Shown here piece after piece: positions 10,378 to 22,758 of a stretch of 64,000 nucleotides of DNA (position 1 is the first letter of the stretch; each line of letters opens with the position of its first letter). Below the pieces are notes generated by a model. That model had not been told where the DNA came from, ran no database searches, and saw only the letters and a list, made by a program, of their open reading frames with translations. The position numbers and the translations under genes are program-made. Source of the DNA: Lobosporangium transversale (Eukaryota; Mortierellomycota; Mortierellomycetes; Mortierellales; Mortierellaceae). Location of the stretch: assembly GCF_002105155.1 (NCBI RefSeq), contig NW_019029004.1:248001-312000 (forward strand), given 5' to 3'.

Positions 10378-10622
10378 TTGGAAACAGAGGGATCGCAAAT
10401 AGAAGCGATATCCAATAATAATAATCGGTCACAACTCCTTTGGCCTGTCGTACGCGAAGGACATCCTTTTGCTGAATTCCCCACCCCTCAAAAATTTATA
10501 GCTTTCCAAACGCTCCATAACCGCCTATTCCATCTGCTGTCGGTAGCTTGTCGCCACCTGCTGGACAGGACCAGTTCTTATCGCCATCATTTCTTTTTAA
10601 CTTTTTTTTTTTTTTTTTTTTT
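10378..10622 (-). mobile_element. LINE 3'-region fragment beside tRNA-Gly
   Basis: GATCGCAAATAGAAGCGATA then AATAATCGGTCACAACT, TTGGCCTGTCGTACGCGAAG and ACGCTCCATAACCGCC align with 3771-3800 and 4330-4420 of the older LINE copies. It ends at a T tract (10601-10622). It is diverged and internally deleted. Confidence 0.55.
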
Positions 10623-11760
10623 CTGAATGGTACGCGTATTTCTTGGGAGATGTTTGGCAAGGAACAGATACATGTATATATTTTATGTAAACGGATATTT
10701 TTCTCCACAAGCACGCACAGCATGAACGATGACGAGGTTGTCATTTTAGTGATACAACTGGATTCCCGGCGGCTGAATAGCCGCAATCAAAAAATCCGAG
10801 ATGCATTTTCCGAACTCGGCGGTAAATTTGAGGCACTAAAAAAAAAAAAATTTAGTGAGCAGGTTATAAAAAAAGCAAGGACAGAAACTGAGTTCACCCC
10901 CGCAAATCTCTGTCCAGTCATGTTCGAAGGGTTTGTTTACAACTCTACAAAGTGTATTTTCAGATCATCATGTGCTTATGATGAAGCAAAAGACTTCCCG
11001 CTTGGATCTGGTTGGGTTCACTTTATTGTCTCTTGATGTATAAAATCCAGAGTGACATCTAGACATCATGTCGAACATAATGGCATTCTTGACTTTTTAA
11101 TTTTCTGCAGTACTTCAATCCATACTCCTCTCTTTAAAAAAGTAGAAAAAATAAAAAATAAATAAAATTAAAGAAGAAGCCGATAAAAAAAGGCAAAAGA
11201 GATGCCTTTAGGAGACGAAAATGCTTCAATGCACAGACAGAGACGATGGCATCCAGACAGGCACAAGAATGTTAACGTATATTTATAATCTTTATTCTGG
11301 AATTCTAATTGATGGATACATATGATGTGACGACGGGCCATGAAAAAATCTTCATGGGCCACGAAAAAATCTTTAGCGGGCCACGAAAAAGGTGCCTTAT
11401 TTGGCCTGCCGGCCTTGACAGCGTGTGGCTGTCGGAAACTCAACTCAAAAAAATAAACAAAATGTCACACACGATTCTCGCATCCATTGCTTTCACTTTC
11501 ACCGAGCTTCGGAGAAATCCTGCTGTATATATCTTGGTCTGTTTTGCACATCTTTTTTTCTAATCTCTTTTGCTTTCTTCTTTCTTCTTTCTTCTCTACT
11601 CCTCCTCCTTCCTCTCCTCTCACGCGTACGCACGCTCATTCTTTCTCTCCCCACTCTCCATCTCTCCATTCATCCTAATCACGACACATCTCACTCCTTA
11701 TTTAGATCTCGCCCTAGTTTCTTCACTTTCACTGATTTTATTTTTTATTCACATACAATA
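10623..11760. other. Intergenic region and ACO1 promoter/5' UTR
   Basis: No supportable gene. The left half holds an open stretch (to 11036) without recognisable similarity. From about 11550 the plus strand becomes strongly pyrimidine-rich (CTTTCTTC repeats), like other 5' leaders in this window, and runs into the aconitase ATG. A triple GGGCCAYGAAAAA repeat sits at 11335-11390. Confidence 0.5.
11335..11390 (+). repeat. Three GGGCCAYGAAAAA repeats upstream of ACO1
   Basis: Copies at 11335-11347, 11356-11368 and 11378-11390: GGGCCATGAAAAA once, GGGCCACGAAAAA twice. They are spaced 21-22 bp, i.e. two helical turns, about 400 bp upstream of the aconitase start codon. Regular helical phasing suggests a protein-binding array, but no factor is recognised. 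Confidence 0.6.
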
Positions 11761-14623
11761 ATGTTCTCCTCCGGAGCTATCTCTCGCACTTGGAAGGTAT
11801 ACTTGAGCACTTCTATTTTCTATTTTATATATATAAACGCTCGTTCAATTGAATCGATCTAGCTCAATCGATTGATATTCGTAGAAAGATCAATTGTCGT
11901 GTTTTATAACATTTGTCGTCAAACAAGCCTTCTAACATGTTACATCATTTTAAAAATGTCTTTTCTCGTGATTTGTAACGTTCTTTAGGCTGCTGCCATC
12001 AAGGCACCCCTCCGCACCTTCGCTCAGGCTGCTGCTGGCTCAGCCCGCAAGGTCCAGATGTCCAACTTTGAGAAGGACCAATACATCAACTACCAGCGCA
12101 TCGAAGATAACCTCGCTATTGTCAAAAAGAGGCAAGTATTTCACGCTATTTATGACTACATAAACATGTCATTCGGAAAAACAAAAAAGAGAATCAGGAC
12201 GATAAAAATCTAACACTAGTTCAATTCTTCTCTCAAAAATCCGGTCATGGCGTTCACTGCTCCATCCCCGCGTTATGAATCGGAATATTTATACTCAACA
12301 GATTGAACCACCCCTTGACTCTTGCAGAGAAGATCGTTTATGGTCACTTGGATGATGCCCACAACCAGGATATTGAGCGTGGAAAGTCTTACCTCAAGCT
12401 TCGTCCTGATCGTGTCGCTTGCCAGGATGCTACTGCTCAGGTATGTTGTAATCAGATCACAAAAGCAAATAGATTGTGACATATGATAGAGAATTCTTTG
12501 TCCGTATGAGAGCCCATTCATCGTAACAGCAATTACAGATCAACTAACAACATATTATTCTATTTTATGACTAACAATATTAGATGGCCTTGCTTCAATT
12601 TATGTCTGCCGGTCTTCCTAATGTCGCTGTTCCATCTACTGTTCACTGTGACCATTTGATTGAGGCTCAGGTCGGTGGTGCCAAGGATTTGTCTCGTGCC
12701 AAGGACATTAACAAGGAGGTTTATGACTTTTTGTCCTCCTCTTGCGCCAAGTATGGCCTTGGTTTCTGGAGACCTGGCTCCGGTATTATTCATCAAATCA
12801 TTCTCGAGAACTACGCCTTCCCTGGAGGTTTGATGATCGGAACTGATTCTCACACCCCCAACGCTGGAGGTCTTGGCATGGTTGCTATTGGTGTCGGTGG
12901 AGCTGATGCTGTCGATGTCATGGCTGATATTCCTTGGGAACTCAAGTGCCCCAAGGTCATTGGTGTCAAGCTTACTGGAAAGATGTCTGGTTGGACTTCC
13001 GCTAAGGATGTCATCTTGAAGGTCGCCGGTATCCTCACTGTCAAGGGTGGTACGGGCGCTATTGTCGAGTACTTTGGACCTGGTGTTGATTCATTGTCCT
13101 GCACTGGTATGGCCACCATCTGCAACATGGGTGCTGAAATCGGTGCTACCACCTCTCTCTTCCCCTACAACTCGCGCATGTCTGACTACCTCAAGGCTAC
13201 CACCCGCCCATACATTGCCGAGTGGGCTGACTCATTCCAGCACAACCTGAAGGCCGATGCCGGTGCCAGATATGATGAGGTCATCGAGATTGACCTCAAC
13301 ACCCTTGAGCCCCACATCAACGGTCCCTTCACCCCCGATCTTGCCACTCCCCTCAGCAAGTTCAAGGATGCTGTCAAGGCTAATGACTGGCCTGCCAAGC
13401 TTGAGGTTGGTTTGATTGGTTCCTGCACCAACTCTTCATACGAGGATATGTCTCGTTCTGCTTCTATTGCCAAGGAGGCTTTGGATCATGGATTGAAGGC
13501 CAAGTCTATCTTCACTATCACTCCTGGCTCTGAGCAGATTCGTGCCACTATTGAGCGCGATGGACAGATGGAGATCCTCAATGCCGCTGGTGGTGTTGTC
13601 CTCGCCAACGCTTGCGGTCCTTGCATTGGTCAGTGGGATCGTCAGGACGTCCCCAAGGGCACCAAGAACTCTATCATTACCTCCTACAACCGTAACTTCA
13701 CTGGACGTAACGATGCTAACCCTCAGACTCATGCCTTCGTCGCTTCGCCCGAGATTGTCACTGCCATGACCTTCGCTGGTGACTTGACTTTCAACCCCAC
13801 CACCGATACTCTTATTGGTGCTGATGGCAAGCCCTTCAAGTTCTCCGATCCCACTGGCAATGAGCTTCCTCCCCGCGGCTACGACCCCGGTGAGGAGACT
13901 TACCAGGCTCCTCCCAAGGAGAAGGGCGATGTTCAAGTTCAGGTTTCACCCACCTCCAACCGTCTCCAGCTTTTGGAGCCCTTCAAGAAGTGGGATGGCA
14001 AGGACATGGAGGACATGCCTATCTTGATCAAGGTCAAGGGCAAGTGCACCACTGATCACATTTCCATGGCCGGTCCCTGGCTCAAGTTCCGTGGTCACTT
14101 GGACAACATCTCCAACAACATGTTGATCGGTGCCCTCAACTCTGAAAACAACGCTGTCAACAGCGTCAAGAACATGTTCAATGGTAAATATGACACTGTT
14201 CCCGGTGTTGCTCGTGACTATAAGGCTAAGAACCAGCCTTGGATTGTCATTGGTGACGAGAACTATGGTGAGGGTTCCTCTCGCGAGCACGCTGCCTTGG
14301 AGGTCCGCCACCTTGGAGGTGCTGCTGTCATTACCAAGTCCTTTGCTCGTATTCACGAGACCAACTGCAAGAAGCAGGGTCTCCTGCCTTTGACCTTCGC
14401 CGACCCTGCTGATTATGACAAGATCGCTCCTTCCGACAAAGTTTCTATCCGCGGCTTGACCACCTTCAAGGAGGGTGTTCCTCTCACCTTGCACGTCAAG
14501 AAGCAGGATGGCTCCTCTTTGGATATCAAGCTCAACCATACCTTCAATGAGGATCAGATCAAATGGTTCAAGTACGGCTCCGCCTTGAACCAGATGGCTG
14601 CCAAGGCCAATGCCCGCGCATAA
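11761..14623 (+). CDS. ACO1: Aconitate hydratase, mitochondrial
   Basis: Isomerises citrate to isocitrate in the mitochondrial TCA cycle; a 4Fe-4S enzyme. Exons are 11761-11796, 11989-12131, 12302-12440 and 12584-14623, giving 785 aa, the family's usual size. Exon 1 ([12 protein letters not shown]) and the start of exon 2 (Ala/Arg-rich) look like a mitochondrial presequence. Cluster cysteines are Cys387 ([13 protein letters not shown]), Cys450 and Cys453 ([11 protein letters not shown]). The substrate-binding [12 protein letters not shown] is near the C-terminus. Intron 2 starts GCAAGT: only a GC-AG splice restores [14 protein letters not shown], so this is a GC-AG intron. Codon use in exon 4 is strongly biased toward C-ending codons, as in highly expressed genes. 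Confidence 0.97.
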
Positions 14624-15134
14624 ATTAAGCGTACACGATAACGACAACACTGTTTTTCTTTTTTTTTTTTGCATTTTCTATTTGTTTCGTTGATTGTTCC
14701 TTTTTATTTTTCTTTTTGCCATCCTGTAATAATAAATAAATAAATAAAAAAAGGCATTTTATCTCCAATGTACTTGAATATCGCGCTAAATTATACACTG
14801 GACAACGCTCTGTGGTATGAAATCTTGCAAATATAGTGATCTGGAGTTGACTTTGAAACAGTGTTGCAAACATTTTGTCATCCATGAAGAAGACAAGATA
14901 TGCAGTTGCAAAACACATGAAGGATTGACTGGGTCATCCATTTAAAGATTTTTAACACGTTCAATTACGTATTTGAGCTGAACCGTTTTTCAGTACAGAA
15001 ATTGCACGTGAGTAACCCCTGCAACACGTTCCGCGTCAACCTTTTTTTTTTTTTTTATTTCCCTCTTTTTTTTTCATCTCACTTTCCATCACTCAAATTC
15101 TACTTTCCCTATCACTTTAAACTCAAATTATACA
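14624..15134. other. ACO1 3' flank and calmodulin promoter
   Basis: No gene. AATAAATAAATAAATAAA-type poly(A) signals lie around 14731-14748, downstream of the aconitase stop. A T-rich leader at 15040-15080 precedes the calmodulin ATG. Confidence 0.6.
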
Positions 15135-16517
<1,383 letters not shown>

Positions 16518-18414
16518 ACAGTAGCTCTTCCAGACATACTATCATTTTGAATATTTAAAAAAGCTAAAAAAAAAAAAAAAAAAAAAAAAGTCTCGCTTTG
16601 TTTTTGATCAAAATATGGTGTAGAAGAGGGGGTGGTGGAGCTGCAAAATGTTTTTCTACAAGCATTAAATATTGTATGTATTCTTAACAAAGCACCAAAA
16701 CCAATATGATCCTCGAAGCAAGCTTGTTTTATTTAGTTTCGCTATCCATGTGTCATGTGCCATCATTATGAAAAAGTCTATTTTTTTTTTTGCTTACATC
16801 TAAAGAGTGTAACATGTTAAAAAAAAAAAATTCCCCGTGGGCATCTTTCCTTAGTTGTGTAGACCCATGGATGGCACGAGCAATTATACCCCTTACTGTA
16901 TTGAATCAAAAGAGATCGTCCATCATGGTTTAGAACTTTACCATTGTGTTTTATATATATACTATATCTTTATATGTATATATATATTTATGTATTTCTA
17001 TAAGGCCAAAAAAAAAAAAAAAAAAAAATAAGCTTTGGTTATCCCATCTGAGACAAAGGACCAAGTTCATAGTCCTAGGCAGAGGACTAGCTCGCGTTTA
17101 TAAGGAGGGGAAAGGCAAGGCACAAGAAAGACGTCTGTTTTTTTTTTTAAAAAAAAAAAACGATGCTAGTTGGCGATGAATAGAGCAAGGTTAGAGTAAC
17201 ACAGAGGGATTCATGTTATGACGGAGAAATGATAAATGTATACATATATTATACATTCAACAGGTGGAAAGAGATCTCTATCACTGTCAATATCAATATC
17301 CGCAGGACTGTATACGGTACATGTATGGTGCATGTACGTGTATCATATTTATATGACCCATGAATGGATTGGGTTTCGTGGGGCCCCGTCTGGCATGGCA
17401 CCGTAGACTAAAAAATCATATAATCTCAGCAAGTTTAGCTTGCATGTTAACTTATTGGCGAGTTTTACGGTTTGAAAGGATTGATTCTTACTGGGGAGAA
17501 ATTACAGCGTAAGCTTTATGCGACCAAAAAAAAGAGGAAGAGAAAGAGGAAGAGGAAAAAAAAAAAAAAGTATTCTTATTGTCCTTTATTCTTTTGAGAT
17601 TGATCAAGAGTTCATAAATGGGGCCAGAGAGAGATGACGTTCATGGTGAAAGCGATTATATAATTAAGAAATTTCTGAGAGCCTTCAGTTTGAGAATGTT
17701 CCTAAATGAATCAAAGCAATGGTGAATATCGTGGCTTCTTTTTTTTTTTTTTTTTACATTAAATGTTATCGTAAATAAATGCTCGCGTGCTTAATCAGCG
17801 AAATCATAAAAGATATCTAAAGAAGTTTAGAAAGAAGGAGGAGGAGAAGACTGAAAGAACAAAGGAACTGATTCACATGGACAAGAGAAAGAAAAAAAGA
17901 GAGAGAATGTCACCATTACTTCTAGAAGGATTTTTTTTTTTTTGGGCTTGCTAGGGTCAATCTCTTAAAGTCTAAGTAAGGTTTTTTTGTTCCGAGTTCT
18001 GTTAAACTGATCTCGATGGGAAAAAAAAAAAAAAAAAAAATCTCACGCATAAAAAAAAAAAAAAAGCGTATATTTTATAAGCATAAAAAAGATTATCTCT
18101 TGCCTTGCATGTAAAAAAAAAAAAAAAAAAAAAAGTCTACAGTAGTTCAGTTACACAAAGCAGCCTTCGTTTTTTTTGTGTTTATCCCTCATCTCTTTTT
18201 TTTTTCTCCTTCCTTTTTTTTCTTCTTCTTTCTTTTTCTTCTTGTTTCCATGGGACCATGGGAGAGGAATAGTAAAGTATTGAAAGAAAAGAAAAGAAAA
18301 GAAGGAAAGGTGATTGAGCGTACAATTGTTTGCGAATGTGAAAATGGCGAATGTATGTTGTCATAACGCATTTATCCTATGGCACTTCTGGACCCAAGGG
18401 GACGTTCCACCTTT

Positions 18415-18447
<33 letters not shown>

Positions 18448-19302
18448 CTTCCAAAAGGTGTTGTTGCTGAATTGGTATATCGGATAAAAGGGCAAGTTTG
18501 TAGCTGCATGGCCTCGCCCTAATGTTTTTTGCATATGCACCTTTTCTTTTTTTTTTTTTACATTTCAACATGCATGCACCTGGACCCGAATCGGTCTTCA
18601 TGGCCCATGATGTCACCTTACTCTTTACATTATATGTGATTGTATTGATCCATTTATATAAAAAAAATAAATGTCCTTACTTTTTTTTTTTTTTTTTTTT
18701 TTCCTTTCCTAAATGGTTCACGTATAGTTCATATATAAAAATGAAGGAAAGAAAAAAGAATCGAGGCTGGAGACAGTATAAGCAGTATAGATGTTGTAGT
18801 GAAGAATAGGGTGCCCAATGAATATTCTCGTTTACGGTTTAGAGGCAAAATGATGTCGATCAACTCGTTCCATTTATGTGCCCGTACATCACTTGTATAC
18901 ATGTTGTATTTATACGTGGTGAAAAGAAGATGAAAGCATAAAGCATAAACCATATGAAGAATAAAAGTGAGACAATTGATTAGATTATGATATTTATATT
19001 TATATTAATATATACAATATTATATTGTATAATATATATATATCTATATAATATAATATAATATATAGATTATAGATTTATAGACACACATCCTTTTAGT
19101 ACGAGATGCTGACAAGTGCCTGCAGAGTGCAAATACACTCACGGAGGTATGGAAGTAGCACAGAAGGAAAAAGTCCCGTCATTTGCCCCACACCAACAAT
19201 CACACAATCCATGCAAATAAATATATAAAAAGTATTCATTTGTTGATTGCATTCAATTATTCAATTACATGGGTCAATCTTGAACTCCTTTCTTTTTCTT
19301 TT

Positions 19303-19335
<33 letters not shown>

Positions 19336-19969
19336 CTTTTTTGGGTGACAAGATGCTTTCAGTCTATCAAGCTCTAGCGACGCTTTTACAGAAAGCTTGT
19401 GTAACTTTTTTTTTTTTTTTTATTTATTTACTTATTTACTTATTTACTTATTTATTTATTCCTTTCTCCTTTCTTTTTCTTTTTCTTCTCTTTTCCTCTT
19501 CTTGTCTTTGACAGAATCTTTTTCCCTTATTGACAATCATTCAGACCCATTCTCTTACACTTGTCAATTAGTCAATCAAACTTTGTCAACAATCGCACAA
19601 ACACTAAAGACACTAAACAATAGAGCCGCAAACACGATCCAACACCTCTTTTTTTATTTTTCTTTGGCATTGATGTGCCCTTGTATTCCTATATTCTCTG
19701 TGCTTTGAACCCGCCTCATCGTACAAGCCTCTCTTTTCTCTTCTCGTCCTTCTTTATCTCTACGCCGCTTTCACACTTCAATAACTGAATCATCTATCCT
19801 TCCTATTCTAGCCCTTTTTTTCTTTTCTTTTTTTTTTTATTCCTTCACCTTCCTTTTCCTCCTTCCCTTCTCTCTTTCTTTCTCTTTTTCTTTCTTTTTT
19901 AAAATCTTTTTTCAAGGAAAAAAAGAAAGAAAAGCATAGAAATAAAAAAAAAAAGAAAAGAAAAGAGAA
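16518..19969. other. Gene-poor, A/T-tract-rich region
   Basis: No supportable gene over 3.4 kb. It is dominated by A and T homopolymers of 10-27 bases (for example 16566-16589, 18019-18040, 18113-18134, 18420-18447, 18681-18702, 19307-19335), an AT dinucleotide-rich palindromic patch (about 18990-19075) and TTTA tetranucleotide repeats (19424-19460). 19480-19960 has the CT-rich character of a promoter or leader before the exon candidate at 19970. Confidence 0.6.
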
Positions 19970-20060
19970 ATGACCCGAGCAGATAATCTCTGGCATCAAC
20001 AGCTGGCGCTTGGCCCCAGCTTTATCAACACATTAAGTCCAAGTCAGTATGTTCGCAATG
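19970..20060 (+). CDS. Orphan first-exon candidate
   Basis: An ATG preceded by a long pyrimidine/A-rich leader opens 30 codons (MTRADNLWHQQLALGPSFIN then TLSPSQYVRN), ending at a GTAAGA donor. The composition looks coding and unlike the surrounding homopolymer sequence. No matching downstream exon was found before the sestrin ORF at 22759, and that ORF has an in-frame TAA just upstream of its ATG with no acceptor between, so a simple join is excluded. It could be the first exon of a small gene with tiny exons, or a broken gene. The protein is not recognised. Confidence 0.35.
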
Positions 20061-20472
20061 GTAAGATAGAATGAATCATCAGCCTTACATAACAACAACA
20101 GTAACAAAAAAACCATGTTCTTTCCTCTCCCTTTCCAATATTCGCCCTCTCTCCACTGTTCATCCAGATCACTCCGATCTGGCGATTCGACCCCACTTTT
20201 TGGAACCAATGTCTTTTTTTTTTTTTTTTTTTTTCTCTTTTTTAAAAAAAAAAAAAAAAAAAAAAAAGAAATTTCTTCTCTCTCTTCTCTACAAGTCTTC
20301 TTTTCCTTCATTCCTCATCCCTATCTTGTCTATCCAATGTCTTTACTCTCCTCTCCACCTTCTTACACAGGCGTATGTATGTCTACATCTTTTTTTTCTT
20401 TTTTTTTTTTTTTTTTTTTTTTCCTGTTTTGTTACCCCGTATTTGATTTTATTTTTGGGTGTTCCTGAATCG

Positions 20473-20503
<31 letters not shown>

Positions 20504-20957
20504 TTTCCGTAAATCTAATAGTCGTGTAGTACAGAAAAGTACTATGGAAACTGAGCTAGACCAGGGTGGTGCATGTACATTGGGGTAGTTACACTGTGAA
20601 GAGAAAGGGTGATAAACAGAAAGAAAGAGGCATTAATCAGGAGTTAAAAGGAAAGAAAGGAAGAAAGGGGAGATCTTCATCTTTGGGTTTGCAACATGCA
20701 AGTACATGTATGTATGCAGAATTTTTTTTTTTTTTTTGTATTCAATCACAAGAACATTGTTATATGCTATACCACGTTTTTTTTTTTTTTTTTTTTTTTT
20801 TTATACTTTTGAAAAGCGATCTACAATCCTGCAATTCAGGGGAGAAAGAAAATATAGTATTGGATCTTCAGAGTTTATTCGTTTATTTCCTCAATTTGAG
20901 ATCTATTGAACATCGCTCCTTTGAGATATGTAGAATAAACGGGAGGATAAACCAGGG

Positions 20958-21011
<54 letters not shown>

Positions 21012-21642
21012 GAAAAAGTGTTCAAATAGAGATGATGGGAGGAAAAAAAAAAGGGTTAGCGTCAAGGAATTGTATTTATGTTTGTTATTATATGCTCCAA
21101 GTACTTGCATAGTTGCATAGTTGCATAGTTGCAAACTTGCATAGTTGCAAACTTGCATAGTTGCATATAAAGTTCCCCTCTCTCTCTCTCTGACGCCTTT
21201 TTTTTTTTTTTTTTTTCCCTCTGTCTTTCTATGGCTCACAAACATCTCTATCCTTGTTTTTTTTCCACAAAACACGCTAAATATGTTCGCGTTATTTTGA
21301 TCAGAGAGGGCACTAAAATGCTCCTTTTTCATTTTTTATACCGTATCTATGAAAATGAAAATGAAAAAGAGGAAGGTGAAAATGAAAAAATGTTGGATAT
21401 AGCATATCGGAAAATGAGAGCCGAAGCTAGGACGTTAATAGAACAAGAGTGAAAGATGATGTGGATGCAACCGAGCAAGGAAACATTTGTTATTTTATCT
21501 TATTTTATTCCCTACCTTGTGGCTCTCTTTTGTTCATGGATGGGGAGGCTGTTTGTTTCACACACTATCAAAAGGTTTTTTTAGAGGCGAATTTTATCTA
21601 TTCTTTATTATTTGAATTTGATCCGCATTCTCTGTACTAGTC

Positions 21643-21679
<37 letters not shown>

Positions 21680-22356
21680 AGGAGGTGAAAACAATATGGG
21701 GGTTGCAATGCATTAAAATGTCATGTTGTTTACACAGTACTATACATATTATGGATTTCGAATATGGCGCGAAAAAATAATAATAATAATAATAATAAGT
21801 CGGGTTAAAAGAGAGAAGGAGTAAAAAAGGGTTAAAGAGATGGCCTCTGACTGTTCGTCTCGTCACTCTGACTCTTTTTTTTCTTTCTCTCCGACATTTG
21901 TTATTTCATTGATAAAGAAAAAAAGAAAAAAGAGTGGAGTTGTAAAAAAAAAAAAAAAAAAAAGTTGATTTGTTTTGTCTTTCGTAACATCTGTTTGTGT
22001 GTTTGTGTGTGGATGTGTGATTATAATATCATCTGTTTTATAGTAATAATAATAATAATGATAATAATAATAATAACATAATAGTAACAACCAATGTTAT
22101 AATTATTATTGTTGTTATTATTATTAATATGATATATACGTATGGTTGTAAATAATTAGCATACACATTAGTGTAAACTTGGATATATATATATATAATT
22201 ACATTGTTATCTGACAGCATGCCCAAAAATATGACCTCGATTGCTCACTTGCGTCTAACTGAGGGAAGAGGAAAAGCGGGGGGAATACAGTAAACAGTTG
22301 AGCAACAGAGCAAAGAAAAAGAGTTGTTTGTAGCACACGTTGTACAGCACTTGAAC

Positions 22357-22387
<31 letters not shown>

Positions 22388-22423
22388 CTTAAACATGTCC
22401 CACGCACTCTCTCTCTCTCTTTT

Positions 22424-22460
<37 letters not shown>

Positions 22461-22758
22461 CTTTTTAATCTCTTGCCTTATACATACACTAATCTCACAT
22501 TGGCTCCAACTTGGTTCCTCTTCTTTGACTCATTCCTTCTTTCACTCACCCACTCACTCTCTCACTCTCTCACTCTCTCACTCTCTCACTCATGTCTTCA
22601 TTCTTACTGACTTGATTTCTTTTTTTTTTTTTTTTTTTCTTTCTACATTATTTTCTTCATTCCCTTGTCCTTCAACTGACATCCATTCACATTCCCAACC
22701 GTCGCACCTTCTCGCCCTATTCCATCAACACTCCTCTGCTTAAACCTATACTCGTCCA
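20061..22758. other. Gene-free, microsatellite-rich stretch upstream of sestrin
   Basis: Homopolymer runs (20215-20266 T then A, 20399-20422 T, 20959-20991 A, 21645-21677 A, 22360-22387 T), TAA trinucleotide arrays (21777-21797, 22044-22080) and CTCTCA/CTTT repeats (22398-22465, 22556-22590). The last 300 bases form a pyrimidine-rich leader ahead of the sestrin ATG. Confidence 0.6.
21104..21169 (+). repeat. TTGCATAG / TTGCAAAC tandem repeat
   Basis: Seven or more units of an 8-mer, CTTGCATA or GTTGCATA with two GTTGCAAA variants, arranged in an alternating higher-order pattern. Isolated in intergenic DNA. Confidence 0.75.

Noticed and set aside
10548-11036. A 162-codon open frame left of aconitase.
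   Set aside because: It starts in a LINE fragment, crosses a T tract and shows no domain; support is insufficient.
13436-14674. Long minus-strand open frames opposite aconitase exon 4.
   Set aside because: Antisense shadows produced by strong codon bias.
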